Shown one piece after another: positions 26,940 to 42,295 of a stretch of 64,000 nt of DNA (positions are counted from its first letter, which is position 1; each line of letters opens with the position of its first letter). Under the pieces are notes generated by a model. That model saw only the letters and a program-made list of their open reading frames with translations, ran no database searches and had not been told where the DNA came from. The stretch is from Acanthacorydalis orientalis. Lineage: Eukaryota > Arthropoda > Insecta > Megaloptera > Corydalidae. The DNA lies in the NCBI GenBank assembly GCA_034766995.1, contig CM068314.1, forward strand, positions 41,199,808-41,263,807. The letters run 5' to 3'. The position numbers and the translations under genes were made by a program.

Positions 26940-27044
26940 TTTTTATCAGAAAAAAAATATTTTAATTTTCATTTATGAACAATCTATAATTCAGAGTGCA
27001 TTAACTGTTTTTAAAATCATTAATATATTTCTATTTGTATGCAG

Positions 27045-27116
27045 GATGGAATGTTGTGTAACTCTCGTCCCCCTTGGATTCAGTATGTTTTGAAGACGGA
27101 TCTGTATATTGCAAAG
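27045..27116 (+). other. Candidate 72-bp exon, plus strand, function unknown
   Basis: A polypyrimidine-containing acceptor (TTTCTATTTGTATGCAG) is followed by 24 open codons reading DGMLCNSRPPWIQYVLKTDL then YIAK, and by a near-consensus donor AAAG|GTAAGG. The block is markedly GC-richer than its surroundings. I do not recognise the protein. It runs opposite to Lac2. It could be a real small exon of an overlapping gene, a transposon piece or chance. Confidence 0.3.
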
Positions 27117-27628
<512 letters not shown>

Positions 27629-27629
27629 G

Positions 27630-27885
27630 GGTAGTGCATGCGTACTACACGACGTCGATTCCAACTAGCGTCGCATAGCCTCTCTTACCAAATTCTAACT
27701 CTCACTTTCAAGTGGTTAATCTTGGTAACTTGAGTAACATCACTCAAGATCGGGTAACTCTGATGGCTAGAAGGGTTAGGGCTACCGAGAGCGGGAGAAT
27801 GGTCATCCGAAAAGGAGGTTGAGTGTAGAACTAACAATCCCACCTCTTAAAACAACAAACGTTACGGAACCTCAAAATAAGCCTC

Positions 27886-27888
<3 letters not shown>
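27630..27888 (+). mobile_element. Probable non-LTR retrotransposon 5'-region fragment
   Basis: A complex non-AT block including CTAGCGTCGCATAGCCTCTC, GGTTAGGGCTACCGAGAGCG and AACTAACAATCCCACCTCTT, then AAACAACAAACGTTACGGAA. To my memory this resembles the untranslated leader of RTE-type non-LTR elements common in insects. It is cut off by a (TA)n array at 27890. No protein is encoded. The class is inferred, not proven. Confidence 0.35.
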
Positions 27889-27942
<54 letters not shown>

Positions 27943-28132
27943 CTATATGAAGATGATTCAAGAGTTGACCGAAACAAAAGAGAATAAAACGTACATAAAT
28001 GGGATCCCAGTGGTGACAAACTGTTATAAATTTAATTTTTAAAAATGTTTTAATAATAAATTCGATCTCGTTTGATAAATTTGGTATATGTGTTTTACTT
28101 GAATTATTTCCAAAATACAATATGCATAATTT

Positions 28133-28182
<50 letters not shown>

Positions 28183-28773
28183 CACATAAAATATATCAAA
28201 CATATTTATAAACAATATTTTTTTTTAATTTTCCAAAAGTCAAAAAGAAACATTTTTTGTAAATGCTATAACGAAGTTTGAATTTATTTAATTGCTACAC
28301 AGTAAAATATATTGGTAATATTTTATCATATTACATAAAAATATATATTTTGAATATAAACAAAAAATATATATTAATAATGGTTTCTTTATATTGGTTG
28401 ATATTTATTAATTCGAGAACACATTGAAGTTAGTAGATTGTAATAATTTATAAAATTTTACAAAAATATTTTTTATCTCATCAATAATTTTATAGATATG
28501 TTTATATTTTTTTGCTTTCCGAGCAAAAAGTATTTGAACGTTTCGAACTTTGTTTTTATTCGAAAGTTAATGTGATATCTAAACTAAGTAAGTGTAATTT
28601 TATGCAATAAATCTAAAAATAGTACTATATATTGAAATACATTATTGAATATATTATTTTTTGGCCAATGATTTTTGATAGTTTTAGTGAGAAGTTGCTT
28701 TGATCCAAAAGAATACAATTGATTAAATATATGTAGAATTGATATCAAGGGCGTTAGTATGACGAATCTTGAA

Positions 28774-28816
<43 letters not shown>

Positions 28817-29412
28817 AAATACATGCATATTTATGAAAAATATACGAAATACGTACAGTAATGAAACCGCATCGTTAAAAAAACCGAATTTCACTAAAAA
28901 TATTTGTAACTCAGGACGTGACGCATATGAAACACGAGAGTTATTTATTATAAATTACGAAATTGCGTCTAGTTAATTTGTATTGTATGAGTTTTATAAT
29001 CGCTTTAGAATTAAAACCTTATGAAATTAAAACCATATATTTTTGCAGGTAGACATGAATAGTTAAAAACGTATCATTATTTTTGAATATATTCGATATG
29101 ATTGATCTTTATAATTATACGGTCGTTGTATGAAAATTAATATATATATATATTTATATATATACATACAAATATACATATATACATAAATTTATGTACA
29201 TTGTACAGCGTTGATAATTTTGCAATAACTGTATCATAAATCTTGCCTATTGAACTAATAGAGAAAGTTGCAGATGTAATAGTAGTCCTTAATCAAGAAT
29301 TATGTACAGGTCCTAGAATTTTAACGGCTTTAAAGCATGCTTATTTGATTTATTATTCTAGTCTCGTTTAGATATGTATACTACATGCGCACTAATTTAT
29401 ATATATATATAT

Positions 29413-29707
<295 letters not shown>

Positions 29708-30897
29708 TTATTTTGTGATAAATTAAATACTATTATAAATATGACAGTTAATGCCTTTTAAATAATTTTATACTTTTTTACATATTTTAGTTTTTGAGTT
29801 ATAAACTATGTTTAATTGTGTGGACGTGGACTGTTATTAATTATATGTTAAATAACTTTCATTGGTTTTAAAATAAAGTTAATAATGAGGTCATCACATT
29901 CTTACTTCCAACGCATTTGCAACTTAACAGGAAATATTTTCTTTTTTATTTATATAATTGTTATTATGTCCTTAATGATACTTACAAAAATTACAATAGG
30001 AAATAAGGAAAGTTCATATTAGTCATTCATACAATTTCAAATTGAACGATATCAATCTTCTTTTATTTCTTTTTTATTTCAATGAATCATTTATTAATTG
30101 TTTATATGCAAGTTTTTTATTATTATTTTAGTAGAAATGAACAAATATTTTCTCAACTTTTTATTTATGTAAAATTAAATGAATATAAAAGTATATAATT
30201 TGAAACCTACCTACCAATGTCTTATTTAAGAAAAAGAAAGGTATTCTTATCGATTTGTTGTCCGAAAGTTTTATATTTTCAATAGTTTTGTATCTCCTGT
30301 AAATTTGTTTGATACCTATTATAGATTTTTTTAAATTCTGTTACTAAAATTTAATCAGTTTACTGCCTATAACGTAAGAAAAAAAATAACATTTATATAA
30401 TAGAAAATGATACTTTATGATAAAAAAGGTAATAATAAACTGTTTAAAATTAGTGTTTCTTCAACAAATGAACATTTATTGTATGGTTGTATTAATAAAA
30501 ATAATTTGAGCATTCAAAATAAACGAAAGAAGTATTTTGAATGCATTTAAATTATCCCATTAAGTAATAAATATACACATGTCTAGATCATTAAACATAA
30601 TTCAAACGGATGAATGTAATGATGTTTGTTTATCAATGTATTTCATAGTAGATAGTAAGATATGTTAAATAAATTAGGTATATTTATATAGCGTATATTC
30701 ACAAAAAATGAACGTTAATATTTTTCCTTTGAGTGACCTTTGAATTAATGTTAAAATTAAGAGGTATCTGAGAATCTTCAATTAATTTTCGTAACATTTT
30801 GCTAATTACTAACTCGTTATTTAACTCCTCGATTGATTATATATTTATGTTTAAATTTCAAGTCATTAATGTTAATATGTTAATTGCATATGTACAA

Positions 30898-30939
<42 letters not shown>

Positions 30940-31472
30940 ATGGAACAGATAATTAAAAAAATATATAGAACGAATAGAGGTATATGCTAAATTTTATCAC
31001 TAGACATTTATCTATTTTTACAAGGTTATATTTAATTCAAGAATTACTCTGTTGAATTAAATTTTATGTTCAGAATAAATAATTGAGAACGTAAAAAAAC
31101 AAGTAGAAATCAATATTATAGAAATTAATAAAAATTACTCTTAGTTATTATAAATTTAGTAATGTAGAATGGATTTGAAGATGATATTTGAGTGATTTAT
31201 TATCTTCTTTTTTAGGATAATCGCAAAAAATAATTTTTAATTAAATACGTATTTATGAACTTAGAAAAAAAAACAAAGATGCATTATTTCTGATGTTCTC
31301 TCTTTTAAAATTGTTGTTCATGAATTTTCATTCTCTTATAGTTAATTATTTTTAAGAATAATTTAATAATAATTAAAGAAACTCTGAATTCAGTTGAATT
31401 TTTATTAATATATTTATTTTTGTTCAATAGTTAAATATTTTCAAACTGTTCCTAATGATTTTCAATTTCTAT

Positions 31473-31500
31473 TAGGTTGGTAGAAAAATACTTTACGATA
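31473..31500 (+). mobile_element. Solo mariner-like terminal repeat
   Basis: TTAGGTTGGTAGAAAAATAC matches the 5' end of the mariner copy at 4099 at 16 of 20 positions. No transposase remnant or partner inverted repeat was found nearby, so this is an isolated end or a heavily decayed copy. Confidence 0.5.
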
Positions 31501-31863
31501 ATGATTACGATTATTTAATTAGTTATTATATTATTTGATTTAGTTTAATTTTATAGTGTGTCTCCAGAAATTGTTTAGTTTACAACAGAACTAATTTTCA
31601 AAATGATAAACTGAGTTACTTTTTTATGAAGAAGCTTTCACTAATTATGTTTGTGACTAAGAAAGGACTGTTTTTTGTTAATAAATGTTAATACCGTATT
31701 CTTTATCTATATTTGGTTAATATAATAGTTTAAGAAATTTGTTGATAAAAAATAGTAATTATTTTTAACCCTAAATTAGTCTGGTTGGACACAAATGCTG
31801 TTTAAAATTCAAATTTTTGTTTTAATTTTCTTTTACTTAGTATTACTGCCTTAGAGTTGTTAT

Positions 31864-31917
31864 AAATTCTTTTCAGGGGTTGTATCGATGAAATTCTTTT
31901 CAGGGGTTGTATCGATG
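31864..31917. repeat. Perfect 27-bp tandem duplication
   Basis: Two identical consecutive units beginning AAATTCTTTTCAGGGGTTGT and ending ATCGATG (31864-31890 and 31891-31917). There are no differences between units, so the duplication is recent or an assembly artefact. Confidence 0.9.
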
Positions 31918-32963
31918 TTAATGAGTTGAAGTCATTACAATGAAATTTCGGAATATTAATGGTTTTAGTAAGCATCATAAAGGAAATTTATATATTGGGT
32001 GTTTTTTAACAGTCTTTTTTTTGAGAAATGTATTAACTAATAACTGATTTTCTCTTATCTAAGAAATTATTTATGCGAATTCAGTCATTTTTATTTTTGA
32101 AATTAGCACGTTTACACAAATGACCTCTTTAGTTAATTGATTCTCAAAATTCAAATTGTTCTTCTAAGTTGAAAATGATAGTTTTTGTATTACATTTCTG
32201 AAAATGTGGAAGTTAAAAGATGTATTTTCAGTGACAAATATTACTATGTTTACTTTTATTTATTAAAAAAGGATTTGGAATTTATGCAATGAATTTAAAA
32301 GCATTATTTTAAATTGACATTATTATATGTTTATCATAATGAAAAACTTTTGTTTCTATTAGTAGCATTGAATAAAGTTAGTGTATTTTAAATTGAATAT
32401 ATCAAAAATAATATACTTTTTTTAAGAAATATATTACTTATTTCGAAATTGTCTTGTCTCGAATTTAAATTATCAATACTTTTTTAAAGTCGTTTGCCAT
32501 TAATGTGATTTGCAATTTACTGGTTGTGATTCATTATGAATTAAGTTTTCTATAAAAAGTGTAAATGGCAATAACCGTAATTAGTTACAAACTCATTAAA
32601 ATTGTATAATATCATATTATGTGTATTTCATAAACCTTTATAAAGAAATGGTACCTTTCATTTGTTTAGCACATATTGTTTATATATCGATTAGGTTGAA
32701 TTAGTTGATAAGTGTGACATATTAGAAATGGATGGTCTTAGTTCTAATCGTTGTGCGCGACTCACTTTCAAATATTAGAATGTTACATCGTGTATTAAAT
32801 TAATATTATGCAATGTAGCATGTCCGTTCAATAATGCTCCATTTAATGGAGTTACTACTTGTTTACTTGATATATATTCATATTTTTATTACAAATTGTG
32901 TTTTGCTGCGAATAGAATACGCAAAAAAATCGTTTGACAAATGCTTGTTACTTGTTACTTTCA

Positions 32964-33011
<48 letters not shown>

Positions 33012-34480
33012 TATTACATTTAAAGTAATTAACAATTTTTTTCAGAAATGTTTCAGTAAAATGAAATTTCGTGAATAGATACTATTGCGATATATTTTTT
33101 AATGAAACAGTGAATAATTATATATAATTTTAATGAATAAAATGTAATCGAATACGTGATTGAATTAGATTATTCTTGACCAATAAAATGTAATATTGTA
33201 TTTTATTACCTTGTTCAGTTTATGTGCGTTTAAATAAATTAAATTGAATTATGTTTTTGTCATATATGTGTATATCTATCAAGTATATTTTTTCATTAGT
33301 ATTATATAAACTAATTTCTGTAAAAGTGCTCGAGCGTACTAAATCGTAACATAGTTATTAAAGATAAATTGTCTTGTATGACAATTTGATTCTAATCAGA
33401 TATTATTTATGTATGGATTAGATAATAAAATTTGTAGAAAATTCAGTTTGCAAATATATATACTACATAAACTTTGATAACATGAAGGTGATGACTTAAT
33501 TATAAATGAAAATTAAATTTATGTTTTATATTTAAACTATTGTCTTTGAACATTTGATTGGAAAAAACATGCATGCTTAAGTAACGTAAATGATTATAGT
33601 TAATAAAATTTAAATGTATAATAATTAAAATATGTATTTTATCTAAGATACTCTTCAAATTTTTAAACATCATACTTTTCATTCCAAGAAAATGATTGGT
33701 TTGCACATTTAATAAAAGATATCACAGTATTAAAAAGGTACATTTATACTATTTGAAGAAATAATTGGTTGAAAATAAGGAACGATTTAAATTTTGAATT
33801 GTTATTGAATTTAGGAATAACAGCCAAAAATGATGTTACTTCGAAATTCTCAATCTATTTTTATCTTTCATCTTTCTCTCTGTACAGTGACAAAAAATGT
33901 ATACTAAATTTATTTCGGTAAAGATCAATGCAATATGTGCTTTAGAGTAATTGTGTTGTAGACTAAATTAAATTGGTATTTTTGTAAAGTACATATTTTT
34001 CTCTCAGATTGTTATCATTTCAGATAATTCACGTTGAAAATAAAAATGAAAAATTTTCTTGAGTAGAGTATTATTTAAAATTAATTATTTGTGAAAAAAT
34101 GTTCTTTTCTTTTTTCAAAATAAAATAAAAAAATAGTACATAATATAATTATGATTAGATTTTTACAAATCAAATACAATGTTTCGAATTTTACATGTCA
34201 AAAGAGAAAGACATTAATACGAATTTGAGTGAACATTTGTCAAAATATTTAAACGTATCAAAGCAGAAAAAATTAATATAACGAATTAATTTCCGAGAAA
34301 AGGAATTATTACACATGATTTATTAAGTATATATTATTAATATATATATTATTAATAAGGTAAAATATAGATATCTATAAAAATGTTATCAATGATATAT
34401 TTTATTTCAATTGATATTTTCATTACTTTAGGGTTTATAACGTTGTAGACGAGTTTATAATTTTTTATATTTTTTAACAT

Positions 34481-34655
34481 ACCAGGAGTCTCTGCCTCCT
34501 GGCCACTCGCTTTATTCACCGACCACCAGGGGGCTCAACCCTCGCTCTCTTATCTTTCCGGCTTATAATCGGTAATAATTCGTGAAACATCGGAAATGGT
34601 TAAGGTGCTACTTGCGGAGTGTAGCGGGGAAAGCGGCGTTGAGAGGGGGTGGTTT
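34481..34655. repeat. GC-rich dispersed repeat, copy 1
   Basis: A sharp GC-rich island containing CCAGGAGTCTCTGCCTCCTG, itself an inverted repeat, and CCACCAGGGGGCTCAACCCT. It shares CCTCCT..CGCT..CCAGGGGGCTC..CCC with a second site near 48268. Further GC-rich sequence (GTAGCGGGGAAAGCGGCGTT) continues to about 34655. It is probably a transposon fragment of unknown class. Confidence 0.5.
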
Positions 34656-34904
34656 ACACGAAAAAAATTGTTTTATGGAAATTGGAATTATTTTTAATAT
34701 ATAGAAAGATAATTTCTCGTTTTAACTAAATTTCGCGCACAGTTTTTTGACTCTATGTATGTAGATTAATGACTGAATGAAATAAAAAAAATCGAAAATG
34801 TGAAGAAAAGAGCGAACAATAATTAATGAATTGGAGAAAATTGAAACAAAATTTCACCCAACAGCAGATCAACTAGGGTTGAAGATGATATATACTAATT
34901 ATAT

Positions 34905-34983
<79 letters not shown>

Positions 34984-35118
34984 AGAGAAAGTGAAGGAAA
35001 GATAAAGGGAGAGGGATGAATAGGAAACACTTTTATTGAGAATTCATTGTCATAATTTGTAATGAAAAGAAATTATTTAAAAGATTTTGAAAACATTTAA
35101 TGAGACTTATAAATATGT

Positions 35119-35185
<67 letters not shown>

Positions 35186-35391
35186 TCATTATTTACATCT
35201 TAAAAATATTTAATATTTGTTATTAAGAGATTTATATTTAATGCCGCATATTTTTAAAAACTCAAATTTGACCATATTTTATTTTATCGTTTTGAAATAA
35301 GATATATCTTCATAAAGTTTTTCTAATAAGGATTTTATATTGACATTTTTGAAAGTATTATATAATATTTTAATCAATTATCTTTCTCTCA

Positions 35392-35427
<36 letters not shown>

Positions 35428-36393
35428 TATAGAAAGAGATTCGTATTTATAGTTTCTAATTTGCTTTTATAATACAAAATAAAAAGATTACTGTTCAAAT
35501 GATATAATTGATAAAATAAGATAATAAACTAAAAAAATCGAAATCAGATAAATACGGCTATAAAGTTTGCTAAATGCTTATAAAATCATTATCGTTATAC
35601 TAGTATAAAATTTAAATAAAACTTTTTATGTGAATTTCACTAATTTAAAAATGAAAAGTAAGATTGTAAAACATGCACAATAATTTTTTTAAAATTAGTC
35701 AAGCACTCGTTACATTTTGATTACAAGTTAAACGTTTAATTTAATTTAATTATGAAATTAGTGAAGTTTTTATGTTAATCTCAGAACAAGAGTCATTCAA
35801 ACGTGTTTATATTTTTCATTTGTACTATTTGAAATTTCACATGATGTAAGAATTTCAGCCAATTATCTCATTTAATAAATTTGTAGATAATTATTATCTT
35901 CGTATTTTTTTATTATTTTATTTGTTTGTAATTCGAATTGTTAGTATTGTTTAGTAATCTCATTAACAAATACTTTTTATTTGCATGGATTAAAAAGTTG
36001 AGAGATTGTATACAATTAAAATTTTAAATACTTATATAATATTTTATGAATTTTATATGATTAAATCATTTTACTAAACTATTTGTGTTGAATATAATAT
36101 ATTGTGCACCATATTATATTTTTAGGTAGATTATTTTACTGTATTATCTTTTTGTAAAATGTTGTTAACATTTTACGCGTTTGAGAATAATTATATGAAA
36201 TACATTATCAAATCATCTTTATATAAAGTAGGTTAACAAATAAGAATTTTGTATATTTTTATCTATTATTTATTTTATATTCGTTCTAGTTGTTATTATT
36301 CATTATGCTGATTTTTGACGTTGGTGTAAACTTAATACCTTAATAATAAATGCATCTTAATGTATAGAAAATAAATGCATACAAATACATACC

Positions 36394-36431
<38 letters not shown>

Positions 36432-37508
36432 GCATGTATGAATGAGTATGTGTAAGTTGCTACAAACTATGTTTGTGTTACATCTATTGACCTAGGTCAA
36501 CTGACAGAAATTCAAGAACGTAGCACAAGAATAGATTGAAATTTTATTCAAATTAACAATTAGCATAGCTCGTAAATATAAAACTTGCTGTTTACTGACT
36601 TCTTATAACGATGTCTTGTTAGCATAACTATGAAAAAAATACTTGACAATGACCGCGTGTGTCGCGTGCTATTGACTCCATGAATTATTCGGTTGATGTC
36701 GCTAATAAATTTTATTGCATTGTTTCTTAAATTGGTTGAAAATGTCACGTACTCTCAAAGAATTTCTTCTCGTTTTACTTGAAATTGCATTTCTCTTAAA
36801 TCTATAATTTGTGTATATAAAACTGCATTCAAACGAAAAATAAACAGTGAAATGAATTTAATTTGAATACATAAAGTAACTTTCTTACAGTATAAAACTA
36901 TAGCAGTATGCAAAAATAAATAGCTAAAACAAATATATTTGCATTGATTTAATCGTATATTTACCGTGAAAATGTAATATAAAGATTTAAAAAGTTGAAT
37001 AAATATTGGTGTTAAGTACGGATAGTCAAGTATTTTGAATGTTAGAAAACATATATTTTTTATCTTTATACTTTTATTTTATGAGATGTTATTTATGTCT
37101 TATAGTTTATTCAAATTTAGTCATTGCCTTGGCATATTATTTGTTTCTAGAGATTGATATATTTAAAAATTATTTTAAATTCAAATTTTTAAACTAGTTT
37201 TTCAGAAACGACATTTCAGAATATTAAGCTTATGAAATAGATATATTCTTTTCTTTGATTTTTAGTCTCTAACTAGTCAATAAACCTTATTAACAATTGA
37301 ATAAATTTCAATAAAATTTATTTTATAGTTATTAAATAATCGTTTTTATATTCGTACAGAATATAAATACTTCATTTTGAAAGAATTATTTTTGAAATCA
37401 ATAATTTTTTTGTTTGTGTTTTTTTTTATCAATACTTTGATTTTGTAAACGTCACTTTTTAGATAAGCAAATAATATATATGAGTATATATATAAATATA
37501 TATATTTA

Positions 37509-37550
<42 letters not shown>

Positions 37551-37692
37551 ATTTTTAGGTGATAGAACTAAAATAATATTAATATGGATTGTAAGGAAAT
37601 CTTCATAGTGCATCTGATAGAATTTTATAAACTATATTAATATAAATGTAGAATTGATGGTTAATCTATGTCGTGTTTTCTGGTTTACACTG

Positions 37693-37748
<56 letters not shown>

Positions 37749-38362
37749 TTTTTATTATTCGCTTTTAATTTTTTAAAATCCATTTTATTAATATATAAAT
37801 TTAAAATAATTGCATCTATTTTGATTTTACATACAAGAATGGTGTATATAATTAACTTGATTAATAATTAACATAATATTTAGTGACAGTTAAGGTCTTT
37901 GACATTTCATAACAGACTAACATTTTAAAATTATGGTCATATTCGATAATTAAATTCAATAGTCTAGTTTTTGTCCCTGAAGGATTGGTATATCTTTTTT
38001 AATTTAGTAGTACAGCCGTCATCGATACAAATGCTATTTATTTCTTATCTAATAAATCTTTCATTCTATATTGAATAAAATATATAAATCGAGTGTGTAG
38101 CGTTCACATTTTTAAAAAATCAAGTATTTAACACTGAAAGTTGATTTCAGAATTAAGAAATATTGATAAATGTTGATGTCAAATCAAGATAATAGTAAAC
38201 TTACATTTTGTGTTATAGGACTGATTGCTTAATTTTAACAGGTTTTCGCTGTCTTTGAATGATAAACAGTTCTTTTCAAACTACATACTAAATTACCCAC
38301 ATTATCAATTTATGATTTTGAAGTTTATCACATTGTAAACCCAAATACATACATGCATACAA

Positions 38363-38407
<45 letters not shown>

Positions 38408-38796
38408 TTGATTAGCATAACAAGTTATTTCCTAATTATGACCGAATTTTATCCGTTAAGTATATAATTCTTTCAGCATGCTTGTATCAAGTTGTCCAAT
38501 AATAATTTATAATAATAAATGAATTTGGCAGCCAATTTATTTTGAGTATTAATTATTTTGACTTTATTTATGTCGTTGTTTAATATATTTACACAGTTTA
38601 ATTATTGCTATTAAACACAGAGAACGCTAATTTTTTTTTTCATATGTTAATATTGTAATCAGTTTATAGAAGTATGTAATCAATTGAGGTTTTTATTCAT
38701 GTAAGATTACAAACAAGTCAAAATATTACGAATCAGATATTGTTTTAAACATTAAAAATATAGTGAAATAATATTAATTTAATTAAACTAATACAT
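34656..38796. other. AT-rich stretch, no gene found
   Basis: Contains (TA)n arrays at 34906-34981, 35122-35180, 35395-35426, 36398-36428, 37477-37546, 37694-37747 and 38367-38406. A slightly GC-richer patch at about 36460-36750 has no splice-bounded coding frame. Confidence 0.6.
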
Positions 38797-39312
38797 TTGA
38801 AGAAATGATTAATTGTTGGTTTCGTATGGGAATACAGTGAATTTTTTGGTGTATACGAGTGCATTTTTTGGTCTATATTTTGGTAACATCGACTTTAGTT
38901 TTATTATTAATTTAGCTTCAAGTTGGGTTATTGAATTAGAGATGGAAAAAAGCAAATATGAGCATTTTTTGTGAGTTCAAACGGTCAGTTAAGCAGCTGA
39001 AACTTCTCCTAAACTAAACGATGCTTTTGGTGTGAATATTGTTAAGGGACTAGTGTTTCTTAAAATTTCGTACTGGGGACGAGAGCCTTGAAGATAAAAA
39101 AGACTGCAGGCGTTCTTCTTCAGTTCATAATGATCAACTGTATGCGTTAGTTGAATTAGAACCTCACACAATAATTCAAGAGCTTACACAAAAGTTAGGC
39201 GTTAGTCATTCAACAGTTCTGAACCACTTAAAACAGTTAGGAAAATCAAAAAAGAGAAAAATTTATATAAATTTCAGGGTCACAAACCGCAATTATTTTT
39301 CCACCAACCTAC
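38797..39312 (+). mobile_element. Internally deleted mariner element, copy 2
   Basis: The 3' inverted repeat AACCGCAATTATTTTTCCAC, continuing CAACCTAC and then TA, is clear. The 5' repeat near 38797-38822 is badly decayed. The body keeps more of the transposase start (MEKSKYEHFL, then a stop and frameshifts) and reads KFRTGDESLEDKKDCRRSSS, VHNDQLYALVELEPH and KLGVSHSTVLNHLKQLGKSK. It then jumps to the 3' end, losing the catalytic domain. The junction sequence is the same as in the copy at 4099-4438. Confidence 0.85.
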
Positions 39313-39766
39313 TATATTGTTTTAGTGGTCTTCATTTAGATCATTAGAGTTTGTTTCTCATATTAGTTTTGCCACAGGCATCTTCTTCAGGTAAATTTTA
39401 GATAATTTAGAGTTATTTAAAATCTACCTGAAGATAAACATGTCTCTAAATTAGAACAACGCATCAACAGAATCACCGATATAAAAACTTATAATTATTA
39501 TTTAAAATTTCTGCAGCTTTTCCATTCGTTTAGTTATTATCTAATTAAAAAAAAGAGCGAGGAATATGTGATATATTAGGACTGAATGTACGATTGATTT
39601 GTACTGAAAGAACTCTCTACTATCAAACTAAACTATGCTAAATAGGTGCATTATTGGTATTATTTATGACATTTTTACTGGAACCATATATGAGAAAATA
39701 TACGGATTTCCAGTCCATCATTTAATTTTATTAATATTATTTAATGTCATATTGAAATATAATTGA

Positions 39767-39800
<34 letters not shown>

Positions 39801-39804
39801 ATTT

Positions 39805-39843
<39 letters not shown>

Positions 39844-40596
39844 TGTCTGAATTTATGTAAATTATTTTTTTTATGGAAAATTATGTAGAACAATGCGTGT
39901 GGAAATAATTACTTATAATAACGATCGAATGTTATAAAAAATATTCTATCGAATATTCACAGTTCCTTTCACTATTTATTTGATACAGTTTCTTATTGGT
40001 ATAATTGGATAAATGAAAAAAATAATTGTCTGATTAAATTATGAATAAATATAACTTATTATACGTTTATTTTCTCAAATAAACTTCGCCACTGGCAAGC
40101 ACACTGTAACTGTTTTGTAATTATTTTAATTGTATATATATATATACTGAATATTTAGAAATTAATAAAAAAAATATATTTGCAAATAAGTATTATTAGT
40201 TAGATATTAACTTTCGTGTTTTGTATAGTGATCTATAAATAATGTACTTTTATGAGTGAATAAAGTGAATAGTTTGAATGTTTTTTTTTGCATTTAATAG
40301 ACTGTGTATAATATACAACTTGAATGAAAAAACATTTTTTTCTATAATGAAAAAAATATAATGAATATCAACTCTACTAGATTTGTGAAAATTTATCTAA
40401 TAATAAGTACCCATTAAAAATATACTATAAAAATTATTTCTGTTTTACACAGATCTTAGTTTTGATTTATATCCAGATATATTTGCTATACGAATACTAA
40501 AATTAATATACAAACTTCATAATATAAGTTTATAATTTGCATTCAAACTATTAATTGATATTTTATAAAAATAAAAGATAAACATTATCACACGTC

Positions 40597-40653
<57 letters not shown>

Positions 40654-41375
40654 TTATACATTAATAATGTATCAATGTAATCAAATTTTGCATTAAATTT
40701 AATACTTTAAGAGCGTAATCCTAAATGTCAGAATGAAAGTATGTTTATTATATTATTATGAACAGTCATGATATAATGTCTTGACATTCAGCTTTGAAAT
40801 TAAATGTCATGAGTTCAGATCATCGACCTTGACACTAGTTTTTTTTTGGAATTTAAAATAAAAAATGAACACTTGATTTGTAAAATTATATATCTAAATT
40901 TAAAGTGCATGGAAATATTTTAAGGACGGTGTCATTGGGAATCTTTTAAAATTTATTGCATTTTTGAGATAAGGTTATTTTTTTCTTATTTGTTTTACTT
41001 TTTAATTAAAAGTAAACTTCATAAGATGTTGAAATATGAGGTTTTCTAGTAAAATAACGGTTTTCATGACAGAGAAAGTATTTTTATTACATATTTATTT
41101 CTTTTTTCTTTAATTCATTTTTAACTAAAAAGTATTGTTTAAAAAAACATTAACTATTTTTAGTTATGTTACAAGAAAATTTCTACTAAAAATCATTTCT
41201 GTTAACTAATGATTTTTGTTATAAATTGTACTATTTATAATTCTACATTTACTATTAGTTCCCTCAGACATGATGTAATAAGGATTATGGTATGTTAATT
41301 AACATCATTAATAAGCTGTTTTTAATATATTGCAAAAATGGTGTATTAATCTTAGATATTAATATGATATTAATG

Positions 41376-41437
<62 letters not shown>

Positions 41438-42235
41438 CATAAACATTGTATTATTATATTCCATAAATGTATCATTTCAATAGCTGTTTTTAATAAGAAA
41501 TAAATAATGAAATAATTTTAGTTACATTCCTCTTTCAAAATACGCGTATATTTTTGTATACATTCATATAATATATATATGTATGTATGTAGGTAGGTAT
41601 TTGATGTCCTAAATTCATTAACATTTCTCCTTTTTTTCATTGAGATACAAGTTTTTTAAACTCACGATTTAGTTGCTTGTCTGCATAAAAAGTGCTTTCT
41701 ATTTCTTTTCTAATATAATTAATTTTAATGTATCTTTTAAAACACATGTTATGTATCATTAATTCCGTGTCCTTTCAGTCAATCAATCAATCAATTAACA
41801 TTGTGCTACAGTTCAGATCTCACGTCAAAACTTGGAATGTTTCCACGATCTGTCAACTTTTTTATCTGTATATATAATTCGTTATTGTTATTTCGTACTT
41901 TGTTTATGATATTTCAAATATAGTTCATTTTCATAATTTAAGTTTAGTAAGTTTGAATGACTTGAGATTTTGTAATAGTAATGCAAGTTCTTAAAATTAA
42001 ATAAGTGATGTCAGTGATAAGCACATTTATTATGCTTATAAGCTGTCGTGTATTAGAGATATATGGGTAAGAGATTTGTAGATTGTGAATAGAGTAGAAT
42101 TTTTGATTTTGAAATCAGTACTTAATAACGTCATCACGTTATTATTTTATTTTTACAATAAATGTAGATGCAGAAAATAAAAATAATTGGAGCAATATTT
42201 TTAACAAACAAGCTACGTGCATACATACAAACACA

Positions 42236-42295
<60 letters not shown>

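Larger units (their letters stand above)
21435..27044. other. Upstream of the placed Lac2 exons: AT-rich, no gene found
   Basis: Possible first intron of Lac2 or intergenic DNA. Contents: (TA)n at about 22019-22046, 22532-22600, 24470-24560 (interrupted by ACACAC), 24843-24886, 25398-25480 and 26904-26936, plus MITE copies 2 and 3. Slightly GC-richer patches at about 22840-23150 and 25140-25340 contain no convincing exon. Confidence 0.6.

Noticed and set aside
36560..36748. 62-codon minus-strand frame in a slightly GC-richer patch
   Set aside because: No domain, no donor/acceptor pair and no conserved motif; treated as chance.
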